DNA of 64,000 nucleotides from Vanilla planifolia (lineage: Eukaryota > Streptophyta > Magnoliopsida > Asparagales > Orchidaceae): positions 7,061,501-7,125,500 of the forward strand of contig CM043878.1 in NCBI GenBank assembly GCA_023846275.1, in the 5' to 3' direction. A program made the position numbers and the translations under genes. Within the stretch, counting starts at the first letter, position 1, and each line of letters begins with the position of its first letter. The notes below the pieces were generated by a model. The model had not been told where the DNA came from. It searched no databases and saw only the letters and a list, made by a program, of their open reading frames with translations. This document shows, piece by piece, positions 36,101 to 47,100 of the stretch.

Positions 36101-36387
36101 GCTGGCCTACGTTTATTAATGTCCACACAAGCTGGCCGGAGAGCGTTGCCGAATGCATCAGGGACGACGGTGCTTGGAATGTTGTGGCGATTTCCAGTTG
36201 GGCGGGTGAGGAGCTTATCGAAAGAATTAGGCATCTCCCGCGTGCTCGGGACTCTGTCCAGGACTGCCTGGTCCAGACTCATACGGAAAAGGAGAAGGCT
36301 CACAGTGGCCGAATCTACGCACAGATCAAACACGAATCGTCCTCTGCGGGGGGGGGGGGGGGGGGGGGGCGGCGGCCGGCGGCGTGA
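33115..36387 (+). CDS. LINE ORF2: AP-endonuclease and reverse transcriptase (frame-shifted C-terminus)
   Basis: The frame has 1,090 codons. The domain begins at M45 (33247, MNIIVWNIRG), which is the more likely start; the 33115 ATG overlaps the end of ORF1 by 23 bp. The endonuclease (about 45-275) shows N51, METK with E80, GDFN at 180-183, and SDH at 267-269. The reverse transcriptase (about 500-780) shows RAPGIDGI, a FRPISLCN segment, QAAFVPGRSISDN, KVDMEQAYDRV, LRQGCPLSS and the catalytic FADD at 733-736. A long connection domain follows. The frame then enters a run of 22 G (36348-36369) and stops at 36387, so zf-RVT and RNase H are in other frames. Role by family: nicks target DNA and copies the LINE RNA in place. 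Confidence 0.95.
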   Translation: MWGAMRLKNVDCGCASWGAAAISGGWRKVGVCSSLAMGSLMTLSMNIIVWNIRGVKKKKSRSYLCKLIHERNVAVVALMETKAVGFSRQDANWMLGGGWDFEAQPSEGLSAGFLILWRKEVDLVVSGASSHTMACTIKTSHDGRLNCYFIYGPKCHHRRRIIWEDVRNFCGSNEPLLVAGDFNLILAPEEKRGGRRFFYGKDQQDFADLMQELQLVDLGFSGNRFTWSNGKQGGARILERLDRALMNSAGLIAFPNCSVHHLSRLGSDHCPLLIKVGGGDQWQYSSRLLFDSVWLDFPQSFQVVEKAWRRTIKGDSMEIVMTKFQRSMWALRRWSREEVGNIIDRNKVLERDIEELQNRESCDGLSVEDHKRLGDLVAAFHRGCAHEEQWWWQRAKVHWAQLGDCNSRFFHIAASARKRENRITFLWDVDGNIVDSPDNIRRLVFEFFERKWGDSNLAPLPPISPLSGFVSEEAGSGLCRRVTEDEILVAMWGIKRNRAPGIDGITMDFVNGYWRIMQRDIIKAVLAFFEECRMPKSWKDTLVVLIPKKQDACRPEHFRPISLCNTIYKLVARILVGRLKSLLPSLVSQEQAAFVPGRSISDNINIAQEMVARMRSCTAASGLMAVKVDMEQAYDRVRWDFLLETMKAMRFPATWCNWITACISGPRYAVLINGARLPWVSERRGLRQGCPLSSFLFVMSMEYLSCMMREYESRQLLGFRPGMHTPRVSHLLFADDVLIFAPASREAACAVPRILRAFEVSAGLKANLSKSNVYFSNRFSKKQSSLISRKLGMAIGRALVYLGVPITARRLTKEDLSAIVQRIDNTVISWRGRVLSLAGRAVLASSVLCVIPNHILRHCLVPAGTIAAIERRIRQFLWGGTSSARTLHYVPWDCVSSPKVAGGLGLRDLRIWHQALQMGNCKRILGREGGLWVEMMRRKYGFIDPLMKTPRNASAVCKMILGAMPTAISCFVWRIGDGRRVRFMEDNWLGVLPISCWPTFINVHTSWPESVAECIRDDGAWNVVAISSWAGEELIERIRHLPRARDSVQDCLVQTHTEKEKAHSGRIYAQIKHESSSAGGGGGGGRRPAA
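36348..36369 (+). other. 22-bp G homopolymer in LINE ORF2
   Basis: Twenty-two consecutive G, followed by GC-rich CGGCGGCCGGCGGCG. Reading frame is lost across it: the EN-RT frame stops at 36387, while the zf-RVT domain continues in the +1 frame. It may be a slippage expansion or an assembly error. Confidence 0.9.
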
Positions 36388-36660
36388 TGAAGCTACGGGG
36401 AGAATTTGGAAATTAAAGGTGTTGCCGAGGGTTCGGGTCTTCCTTTGGCGGGCTGCCGGAAACTTTCTACTTACGGCGACATGGAAGGCTCGCCAGGGAA
36501 TAAGCCGCGATCCCCTGTGCCCGTTCGGTTGCATGGAGGAGGAAACCCTGCAGCATGCGCTGTGGGACTGCCCACGTGCCCGGGAAGTGTGGGGGACCAG
36601 CCATGCACGTCACGTGCTTAGGGTGCTGGGCTGGCCACGGGTGCGGCGTCCGGGTTCAGT
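36370..36660 (+). pseudogene. LINE ORF2 zf-RVT segment (shifted frame)
   Basis: In the frame that begins right after the G run, the translation gives IWKLKVLPRVRVFLWRAAGN, then DPLCPFGCMEEETLQHALWD and CPRAREVW. This is the zinc-binding region found between RT and RNase H in plant LINEs (cysteines in LCPFGC, histidine in QHALWDC). The frame is lost again near 36650-36664. Confidence 0.85.
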
Positions 36661-36663
36661 ATT

Positions 36664-37416
36664 TTGGAGATGCTGTTCAGGCTCTTGAGTTCTCCTGCGG
36701 CGCGGCGCGACGGTGTGGTACAGCATGTGGCGACTATTGCTACTACCTTGTATTACATCTGGTCGAGGAGAAATGCGCTTATACACAACGGCTTCGTGCC
36801 TACTCTATGCTCGGTGTCTCGGACGGTTAGGTTCGAGGTCAGCACAACCCTCAGGAGGCTTCTTATCCATTCATCTCTGTCCAGCGGGAATCCTGGCAAG
36901 TCCTCGGATTTGCTTGTCACGAACGGTTGGCTTCCCCCTCCCACAGGATGGATTAAGGTCAATTGTGATGCCGCGGTTGGTGACTCCATAGCTGGTCTTG
37001 GTGTCGTTGTTAGAGATTGCTCGGGCAAACCTCTCATGGTGGCCGGTAGGAGGATGTTTTCAGTGGCTGCTGATATGATGGAGGTCCAGGCCATAATTAT
37101 GGCCTTTGACCTTCTGAGGGAGTTTCTTTCCCAGTACCGTGCAGTTGAGTTCCAGTCTGATTCGATGGCTGCACTTCTGGAGGCTCGGGATATGGTTACC
37201 AAACCCAGTGGGGAGGGGATGCTTGCTGTTACTCTGCAGTATGTTAAGGCCATGGAGGTTTTCCGGTTTTCTCATATCCACAGGGAGGGGAATGAGCTTG
37301 CTGACTGGGCTGCCCGTAGAGCTTGCACTCTTGAGTTCATTTGGGGTCCTAGGGAATCCCTTCCTCAGCCTCTCATCCAACTTATGCTGTCTGATTTTCT
37401 GTTTGATCCCCCTTGA
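36664..37416 (+). pseudogene. LINE ORF2 RNase H domain (frame restored)
   Basis: The frame here is the same as the EN-RT frame, so the shift near 36650-36664 cancels that at the G run. The domain shows the RNase H acidic residues: VNCDAAVGDS (D), MMEVQAIIMA (E), FQSDSMAAL (D) and HIHREGNELADWAARR (H and D). It ends at a stop at 37414-37416, about 60 bp before the poly(A) tail. Plant-type C-terminal RNase H (RVT_3) is known from L1-type elements in plants. Confidence 0.9.
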
Positions 37417-37475
37417 GGATCTAACTGTAAAACCTGTGTGGCTTTGCCACTTTTGATATAATGATATATCCTTTT

Positions 37476-37488
37476 AAAAAAAAAAAAA
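37476..37488 (+). other. LINE poly(A) tail
   Basis: A run of 13 A (its last three may belong to the target-site duplication) lies just after ATATAATGATATATCCTTTT. This is the expected 3' end of a LINE. Confidence 0.95.
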
Positions 37489-37500
37489 CAAATTGTTTTA
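37486..37500. repeat. Target-site duplication of the LINE, right copy
   Basis: AAACAAATTGTTTTA, identical to 31226-31240. Confidence 0.95.
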
Positions 37501-37523
37501 ATAAATAATTATTATTCATATTT

Positions 37524-37562
37524 GTATATATATATATATAGATATATATATATATATATATA
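37524..37562. repeat. (TA)n microsatellite
   Basis: A TA run interrupted once by GATA, just downstream of the LINE insertion. Confidence 0.9.
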
Positions 37563-37899
37563 ATTAAATAAATAATTTTAATAAATAATGTTTTCTATAT
37601 CCAATTATCCCTTTAATTTTTTACATAAACATTTTTAATGAAAAGAGAAAACATAATAAAAAATAAGATGACATTAAAATTTTTTATGAAATTCTTATAT
37701 GCAAAATAAAATTTATTCTAAATATTTTTTGTGCAATAAAAACTTTGTTGATTATTAATTGTATAAGTTTTGTGAATTTAACATTGTATGTAAGTAATAT
37801 TTTATTTCGTAAAGTGAATATAAATAAAATTACTTTTCCTATATTTATATAAATATTATATATATAATTTTTTTATAATCTAATCAGTCTATAAAAAAT

Positions 37900-38172
37900 A
37901 TTGTTTTTTTCACAAAAGGTCTGTTCTATCCTTCCAAGTGTGTAGGACAGTAATTGCAGGGTAGTATTGTAAATTCACATCGTGTCCCTATACTGTGTCC
38001 TTCTCATGGTTGGTCCGTTAAGAAAGGATGGAGTGGCACGTTTATCTCCGCCGCCGCCGATACTAACGAAGCTACCACTCTTCAAATACGGATCTTAATC
38101 CCATTCTTACGCTCGTCGTGCTCGTTCCTCTTTTTCCTTCCAACTTCTTCTTCAATTACCTTGATTTCTTCA
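37900..38172 (+). promoter_or_regulatory. Presumed promoter and 5' UTR of acyl carrier protein gene
   Basis: Composition changes from AT-rich to mixed at about 37920. A CGCCGCCGCCGA patch (38049-38060) and a pyrimidine-rich leader (TCTTTTTCCTTCCAACTTCT) precede the start codon at 38173. No convincing TATA box was found. The LINE insertion ends only about 690 bp upstream of the start codon. Confidence 0.4.
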
Positions 38173-41100
38173 ATGGCTTCGCTCACAAGCTTCAGGGTTT
38201 CGATGTTGGCTCGTCGGCCAAGCTGCCACAGGAACAAGGTTTTACTAAGTTTGATATGTGTTGCATCTGTTCTACTTGGTTGATTTGTTCTTTTCTGTTT
38301 ACTGATCTGGCGGCAATTGCCTTATCTGCTTTTTTCTTTGGATTTTCCTGGTTGCTGGTATAGAAACTTTTAGAAGAAATGGGTGGGTGGTGTTTTCAAA
38401 GATGAATTTTAGAAGTTTTTTGGCTTTTAATTCGTATTCCAGCCTCACGTTGAGGAGTAAAGCATAGATCTTTGTGTCTATATGAGATTTGAGTCTGAGC
38501 TGATGAGCTTAGAACATGAGATCTTTTCGCCTACAAGTAAGAACAAGTTGGTTTAGACACGGGATATGTCCTGAATGCCAATCTTGTTGATTTATTACTG
38601 TCATTATTGATTTTTATTTAATATTTGAGTAGCACAGAAACAATACCCATAACATTGCAGTAGTGGCTCATAGCAAATTTTAGGTTCTTTTCTCCCAGAT
38701 GCCCTCTTATTTCTGCTCTTTTTTTCTTCTTCTTTTCAAGATAAAAAAGCACCTTTTGAGGTAAATACGTTGGAAGCAGTACTGTATCCTGGAAAATTGT
38801 TACTGGTGACCTTTTGCACAAACTTATAATCTCTGAGGGGCAGAAAGACCTATTAAGAGAGTCTTATTGCCTTCCTTTGTGATAAATTTTCTTGATTCTT
38901 TATGTTCTACAATATTACTGTTGGTTTTTGATTGCTGCTAGTTTTCATGTTGAATTTTACATATTTTGTTAGATGATGGAATCATGTTCATATAATGAAG
39001 CCATTAATTTCATTAATGCATCTTTTGAAGTGAAATGATTAATAATGAGATAAAAGTTACTATTTATAAGCACACGTAGGAACTAATTGACTTGTAACTT
39101 GGGCAAGCCAACTATTTTTGCTATAAGGCATGGCTTGCTAATTAATCAAATGAATTTTAACGTTGTGTCTTTGCATGATGATTTAGAAAAAAAAAAGTTA
39201 TATGCACTAAATATAAGCTTTGGGTATTTTATTATGAAAATAAAATATACAAATTAGTTAAATTTCTTATTGGGCTGTAGTGAATGATTTAAGTGGATGT
39301 CTTGATCAAAATTGGATTTTAATTATCTTGTTGTGCTTGTATGCTAATATTTCTATGTCCAAATAATGCTTTGCTGATTTTTTTTTTCAAAAAAGTTTGG
39401 ACACTTTGATTTTAAAAATAATTCTCTTCATTTGATTATAACCCTTAGGTACTGACCTTGTTTTATTTCTAGTTATTATTCCATTGTCATTTAATTTATA
39501 AATACCTATCTTGTTCCTATTATAGGATTATCTTTGGAACTTGCCACTAGTTCCTAAACATCATTCATGATGAATTGATTTAATTCCTCTTTCATTGTTA
39601 AGTGCCAATATCCAATTTTAAGGCTTCTTGTATGCTTTTTGGTTTGACTTTGGATATTAAAGTGGACTGGTTTAATTCCTTTCTTAATGATGCTCCGGTT
39701 TGAACCTTGTTAGAAGGTGCATCTAAGATTAATATCTTTGGATAATTTGTGTTCATTCCAGTCCTTTGGTAATTCGTTCATAGGTTCAATTTTTTTATGT
39801 TTTTTTTCTAATCATTTGATTATGCATTTTTATTTGCAAGACTCAATTTTTTAAAAGTTTCTACATTTTCAATATTTACTTTCCTTTTAGTAAGCTTTCA
39901 TTCATCATATACTACATATATGCTTTCTTTCATTTTTGAAGTTTTTTTGTTAAATATTTTATAAAGTTTTCTTTGATTTGAATATAATAAGAATATTGCT
40001 TCATTCAATCTAGTGTCTAGTTTTCTTAGTTGATATTTTTCATTTTTCATAGCATAGCACTTATTCCCAATGACTTTGAATATAAAAGTGTGGGTTGTCT
40101 TCTTTTCCGTAATCCATAAGGATTTTTTTAATCAAGGGTTTAATTGAAACATGTTTTTATGTATAACAAGCAGTGTTAGTCACTTTAGCTAAAAATATTT
40201 AGGAAGATTATATTTGTTAAGTATTATTTTTGTTGTTTTAATTAATGCTTTATTTTTCCTTTTGATTGTACTATTTTGTTGAGGCATATTAAGATGATGA
40301 AGAGTTCTGCTTAATTCCTAATGCTTCAAAATCTTTCAAATTGCTCATCCTTGAAATCTTTATCGTTAACATTATGAAATTTGCTAAGTATTAATCCTTT
40401 TTCAACTTGTATTCTTTTAGCCAACTTCTTGAAGTTGTCAAAGGTTTTGTTCATTAGTTATGAATAAGACCCAAATAAATCTTAAAAAAATCATCTATCA
40501 TTACAAGTTCAAATTTCTTACATGTTAAACAATTAATTTGCTTATGTTTAAATAAGTCCGTGTGAATTAATTCTAAAGGCCTAGTTGTTGCTGCTTCTTT
40601 TATTGATTTGAATGATGTCTTAATTGCATTTTTGAGAATCATTAGATAAGCTTTCTACCATAAAATCTAATGAAAACCCTTCACTAATTCATAGTATTGA
40701 TTTTTTATTGAGATTGTTTGAGCTAGCATGTCTTAATCTCGTATGTAATAAATTTGTTGATTCAATTTGAGTTTTAAGGCAAATATTGTTGTAATTTGTG
40801 TCATTCAAATCATGTCTATAACTCAAAAGAGAATATGTTAATTTTCCTTGAAAAGGCAATGTGAAGTATAAAAGATTACATTGAAATCCTTGTTTCATAG
40901 CTGACTAATACTTAAAAGATTGTGCTTTAAACCATCAAAATAAAAAACTTTATTTATAAAGTAAGTTTGAGAGGTACCAATCTTGCTAATTCCTTTTATT
41001 TTCTTATGTAAGTTGTCACCTAGAGTTAGAAGTCCTCCATCCTTGAATTCTAACATTGCAAACTTGCTTGGACCATTGGACGTATGCCTTGAACAACCAT

Positions 41101-44100
41101 TAGCCAGGCATTATTTGCCTCCATTTGTTCTATTGTGGAGGAATACAGACAAAAAGGATTTAACTCTTGATTTTTGATACCCAAAAGAGTTTTAAACAAT
41201 TGGCCTCTTAATAGAACATGCATAAGAAACATGTCCTATTTGATTGTAGTAATTATATGTAATGTTAGTTATTGAATGCATCAAGGGTTTCTTAGTTTTT
41301 ACTAGATATAATATAAGCATTTCAATGTGCAACATGAGAAAAACTATGCATATAAACATATTGTGCATTTAAACTCATAGCAAGTTCCTTTTTCAAAATA
41401 GAATTTTCTTTAGATAGTTGAAGTAAATTTAAGACTGCATCTTCTACATGAGATTTAGAAGTCTCTCTCTCTTTTTGTAAGTACTCACATAATTTAAGGT
41501 AATCATCATGTTCTCTTTTTATCTTGTCATGTGATACATATAAATCTAATACTTCTTATTGTTGCAATGCATACTTTTTTGTTCAAGGCTAAATGCTTCT
41601 TTGTAAGTTTCTTATATTCTATTAACAATTTTTGAACATCTTCTAATTTTTTATGAGTTATATCATACTTATGTATCTTTTCATAATCTATCTCATCTTC
41701 TTGAGCCATTAGGCACAGGTTACCACCATTGCTTTCTTCTTTCTTCTATTTTTTGTTGTCTTTGTAAGGATACTCCAGCTTGATATGGTCTAGTTTGTTG
41801 TAGCCATAGCATGTTACTTACCCCTCTTTTTTTTCACATATTCCTACATTGAGTTTGGAAAGTATCTCTTTTCTGTTGCTTTTTATATTTCTTCTTTGCT
41901 TGTGAATGTCCAAGTTTTTTGGTAAGTAATTTTCTGTCTTCTTTCATTCTGGTTTTCATCATCTTCATGTAATGTGTTGGGAGTGTAGGAAACTTTAAAA
42001 GAAAAATATTTCTTTTTTCTTTTGAGGTCATCTTCCTCCAACTTTTGCTCTTTCATCTTTTGCTTGTGGGCTATAAGAGAACCCATTAGCATGTCTAATG
42101 AATAGGTGTTGAGATCCTTGGTTTTCATGATCATTGTAACCTTGGCATCCCACTCCTTATGCTTGTTTAGAGTTTCCTATCTAATGCCTAATTAAAGATG
42201 TTTTTGCCTAGAGAAAGCAAATTGTTCATAATATTGGTGAGGCAAATTATCATTTTAGAAATACCTCTCACAACTTTTCATAATAAATAAGTTTATCAAG
42301 ATATTAAATGAGATTCATGTTTCACATTAGTCTACTCGTAGGTAATGATGAGCTTATACCAAATTTCTTTCCCAAAGTTCAACATGCATATTTTTAAGTA
42401 ATAGTTAGGAGTTAAAACACCATAAAAACAAGTTATAGATTTGGCATTCAATTTTGCTAATAAAGTTTCTTGATAAGTCTACTCATGAAAAGATTTTTCA
42501 ATTAAAACACATTTTTTAAGAGAGAATAACCAATTTGTTGCAAATCCATAAAGAGAATTTTAGACATGAAATCTCAATTTGAATCACAACGGAGTGAAAC
42601 GAGTACAACATATCAAAAAGTAGTTGCAAAAAGAAAAAGACACTAAAACTTTTAGGTAGTTTGATTCCTACGTAATGATTCTACAAGCAAATAAGTTTAA
42701 ATCTATTTTTTCTCTCCTTTGCAATTGTTTGGTGAAGAAACCAACTTACAACAACGTTTTACATAATGGTGAAGCTTAAACTCCTATTTGCTTCACAATA
42801 GGCTTGGAGTGGGCATTTGTTGTCCACATTAATCTTGGAGTGTACAATCTCTCCTCTCTTCACATTAGGCCCAAAGTGTGTACTAAAATCATAGAAACTT
42901 AGAGTTGAAGATACAATGATTCCTAGATTGATTGTAGTTGGCTCATGAATGAATGAAAATACATTAGTAGATCTTATTAATTTGAAGCTACTTAGGTGCA
43001 AATTTTAAATTTTGAGAATTTCTCTAATGATTTGTGGCCGCAAATCTTTCTTTTAGAATTTTAGTTCAAATATAAAATTTTTATAAATTGTAAAATAAGT
43101 TGAGGGTCTATTTATAGATCTTAGAAGCTGCTTACGCATCCTAAAGACCCTCAACTTTTCTTGCTAGATGTCGATAAGTATCTCAACCATTTCCTGATCT
43201 CGCTCAACATTAAAGGGAATGTTGAGAATGACTAAAACCAAGGTTAATTGTCAAGACCAATTGGATGATCTAAGTGGGATTGGATGATTTGATAAGCACA
43301 ATTTTTTATATGTTAGGTTCATCTAATTGATCATTAGATGATCTGATGAGCCTTCAATAGAAAATTCATTTTCATCTTACAAGTTTTAAATTATCCATTG
43401 AATGGTGGTTCAATGGCCTCTCAACAAAATATTCTTATTTAGCTCAATTTTTATAAATTTCTATTAGATGGTTTGACCTTTCATTTAACATGGCCTCAAA
43501 TTGATAATAAGATGTTTATTAGATAGTCTAATGGTCATTTGATTGAACATAGATTTTGTGAACCATTTATTCTTTTTGTTAGACTAAAACCTCAAAGGGT
43601 TTGGTAGCATCGAATTGGTCATCGGATAATTGATTGGATGGTTCAATAGACCCTTAGCCAATTCTGGAATTAAGGATTTATTTTTAACCAACAAAGCTTT
43701 TTAGTTGGAGGATCCATTGTTTATGTTACATTTGATTAGAGAACTGATTGAACTATCCGATGGATCTATTTGGTATATCCTTTGCCAATTAAAAATCAGA
43801 TTTTTGTGAGGCTTTACTAGGCTAAGTTTTAACTGAGTAATAACATCAAGCCATGAAAAACTTGATGCAAATGTTGTTTTCAATGGTATGCTAAAAACCA
43901 ATTTTAAAGTTTGAAAACAATGAATTTATGCTATGCATAGGAACCATGTTAGGTCAATTTTTAAAAAAGTCTAACACTCATCATATCCCCAATTGACATT
44001 TGTTTTCAATTATTGAGCTTTGTCATTTTGCTTTCAAACATTATTCGAGTTTTATAGATCTTTCTTGTTGTCACTTAACTTAATGATGAACTTATTTGTG

Positions 44101-47100
44101 GTTCTAGAGATTCGATAAATAGATTCAGAGATGATTTAACTCAAAACCTAATACTCAAGAAGTGGTTAAAAACCAAATAAGGTTTTTGGTTTGGTTATTG
44201 GTTCTTATTTCTCCTAAGTTTAGTGCTATTTAAAATTATAACATATTACATGGTTTTTCAATTTTAGCACACATAATTTTTTGAATTCTAGCATGCTTTA
44301 TTTGTTTAATTAATGGTATAAACCATTCAAAAAATGGATGCTTTGATGGATCTTGGGTTATTGATTATTGAAACTAAAAATAGACTCAAATTTGATAAAA
44401 GTTAATATTAAAATATCGAGAAACAACTTAACAACTATAAGATTTGGTTGTTTGTGTTCCAAATCCAGGTCATTTTTGATAGATTATTTGTTTCTACTTG
44501 ACCTAACTTACACCTCTTGTAGGTTGTTCATTACTTATATTTCTTTAGCATAAATACTTCTTTATGGGCATATGTATAAAATGTTACTTATTTCTCTATT
44601 ATGACTTCTCTGTTATAATCAAGATGTGTTGTAGTTATATTTTTTATATAGAAATGAGAATTTTGTTTCGTTGGTAGAAGTTGTGTTATCATGTGAATTT
44701 CATATCTATCATTTATTTAGTATTATACGTAATTTAATTATTATAATTAATTTAAGAAAGAATAAGAATTCTCAATAGCTACAATTTTCTGTTGAATTAT
44801 TACATGATTGGCAAATAAATAAAGATAAACTTTTATCTTAAAGTAGGTATCATAGCTCTTCTTTGTTTTGTTGTAGTTCCATAGTCTGAGCCTTGGTGAT
44901 TAGCTTGTGTATCATTTGGTGTTTATGTACTCTTTGATTATGACTCAAGCTACGTGTCTATGTAAGATACTAACTTATATGAGTCATCTATTAATGCTTT
45001 TCTTGCATCAAGGCAATGCTGTTGAAAGTATGAATTGTGTTACAAAATTAACGACAAATGAATGCTTAAATTGTTTGTAAGTAAATTTAATACAAGTTAT
45101 TTAGCATCAATATTGATGACATAGTTTTAACTTGATGCAATAACTAGGTCTTCTCCAACAACCTCAAGCCAATAAAGCTTGAGTAAAGTTGTGAAATATA
45201 TGAACTAGTCTTCCTTATTCGAATGCATCTCTTATTAGATTACTTGTTATTTCTGTATTGTCCACTCCATCAATCTAGACCATTAGCTTTCCCTTGTAAG
45301 ACTCAAAAACTAGTAAGAACCAACAGCTAGCTCCTCTTAGACTTAGAAGGAAGCATCTTTATTGAAGGGGAGCTAGACCTAACACTCCGTGTAGATGCAC
45401 CAGTTATTGGGATCACTTGATGTCTCTTGAGTGTCCACACTTTCGATCTACAACACCTAAGAGATGTTCCATCCTTAGCTTTTCTTTGGCTTCCACTTAT
45501 TGAAGTCAACCACAATTTAAGACAATAATGGTATATGTTTGACATCATCTTTTATAGATTCTACCTAAAAAACAATCAAATAGTACATGGCCTTGGCAAA
45601 ACAAGTCAAGGAAGGCATGCTTAAATGGGATGTTTTGGACTACTTGACTCGTAATTCCGCTCCATTTTGAGCCCATTCAACTAAATGGATATGGACGGAA
45701 AATGAACAAAAGGAGCTCTTGCAATTAGATCTTAACAAAGTTTTGATATAAAATAATGGAGCATCTAAATTGCAATTCAGATTTTTGTATTGCAATCCAA
45801 AAATTCTTAGATCGTTATCTAGGTTTGTGCATGCATGCATGAGAAGAAACTGTAGTTTTTTGAGAAACAAGATACCAAGCCAAAATCCTCCTTTTTTCAT
45901 TCAACAACAATACTTAAATAATATAAATACTAAAGTAAAACTAAAAAAAGTTAAAATGACCTTAAAAATAAGAAGAAATAATTAAAATACCAAATAAGCC
46001 TATGGGTCTTATATATAAATCATACAACTCACTAATAAATCAAAACAACAAATAAAGAATCACTGTATGAATCTACTATAAGCCTCTGTCTGCAATGGAG
46101 CCTTCGAGTTGTGGTGAAATGGGATCTCCTGTGCCTTTAGCTCCATTGGATTTTTCTGATTCACCTAATGTGTTGCATCATAAATTAGTCAAATTCAAGT
46201 CAACTCGAAGTAAAATCAAGTTTGCTCAAAATGTAGAAAACTTGTAATTGGATTGTACAACTTGATTGGAAATGCATTTTTTTCGAACTAAAAATGACAA
46301 GTGTGATGCAAAATAATGGTCTAATATGATTATTTATTTTCATTTAATAACAAAAGCTTGTTGCAAATATTAGATGGAGCATACCAATGCACATATTTTG
46401 ATTGAAAAAATTGTTGTTCTAATAGAAAGCATAAGAAAAATACGAAAACTGGAAAGAATAATAAAACAATTAGAAGTAGCAAGTCAACAATAAAATAGCT
46501 TCAGGAAAATTAGATAAAACTCTAATGTAATTAACAAAAGCATGGAACATAATATAACTCCAAACAAAAGTTATCCTTTAAGCAAGTGGTAATGCAAAAT
46601 GTTGGGAGAGAGAAGTTTATATTAATAGTATAGCTCTGGTCCTCATTTGTCAATGACAAGAAGAGGATGGTCAAAAAAATAAAACCTTGAATGGCCAAGC
46701 GAGTTAACTATGGAGGTGGGAGGCTTCGTTAAGAAGAAGAGCTACACAAGGTTGAAGGACAAACACTGAAATAGAAGGAAGCTTCTTTTTGAACTAAAAG
46801 ACATAACTCAAGAGTTGAAGAAGTGGGGACAAGGGTCAAGACTTGGACCACGAGATAAAATCACAGCACATTTCCAAATTTGACTTGAATAAAATTGATT
46901 CAATTATGGGTTTAGCCAAAATTCATTGAGTTCCTTTTGATTATAGTTGCTACTTCTAAATGGGAGACTTCACAAGGATACCTCATTTGCTTTAGTCTTA
47001 GTTTTAAATATGTACATTTGATGTACAATGTAATTTTATCATAGTTTGTATACTTTTTCTACTGTTTTAAGTATTAATACACATTTAGTGTACTTTATTT

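Larger units (their letters stand above)
31241..37485 (+). mobile_element. Full-length L1-type LINE retrotransposon
   Basis: A 6.2-kb element carries a 5' leader, ORF1 (DUF4283-like and CCHC knuckle), ORF2 (endonuclease, reverse transcriptase, zf-RVT, RNase H) and a poly(A) tail. An exact 15-bp target-site duplication bounds it, as expected of target-primed reverse transcription. It is strongly GC-rich compared with the AT-rich DNA on both sides, so its edges are visible from composition alone. The exact duplication and long open frames indicate a recent insertion. The copy is disabled by two stops in ORF1 and two opposite frame changes in ORF2. It lies 0.7 kb upstream of the acyl carrier protein start codon, in the same orientation. 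Confidence 0.96.
39400..44150 (-). mobile_element. Decayed antisense Ty1/copia element inside ACP intron 1
   Basis: Read on the minus strand, the order is LTR-like DNA (about 44150-42950), gag (about 42700-41750), protease remnant (about 41170-40960), pre-integrase (40840-40690, [13 protein letters not shown]) and integrase. The integrase begins [20 protein letters not shown] at about 40620 and continues with GIKQNSSSS near 40310. The post-integrase segment has [17 protein letters not shown] and CYEK-like words (about 40190-39850). The start of RT follows ([27 protein letters not shown]; about 39640-39430). RT is truncated there, and RNase H and the 3' LTR were not found. Every domain has stops and frameshifts. 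Confidence 0.85.
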
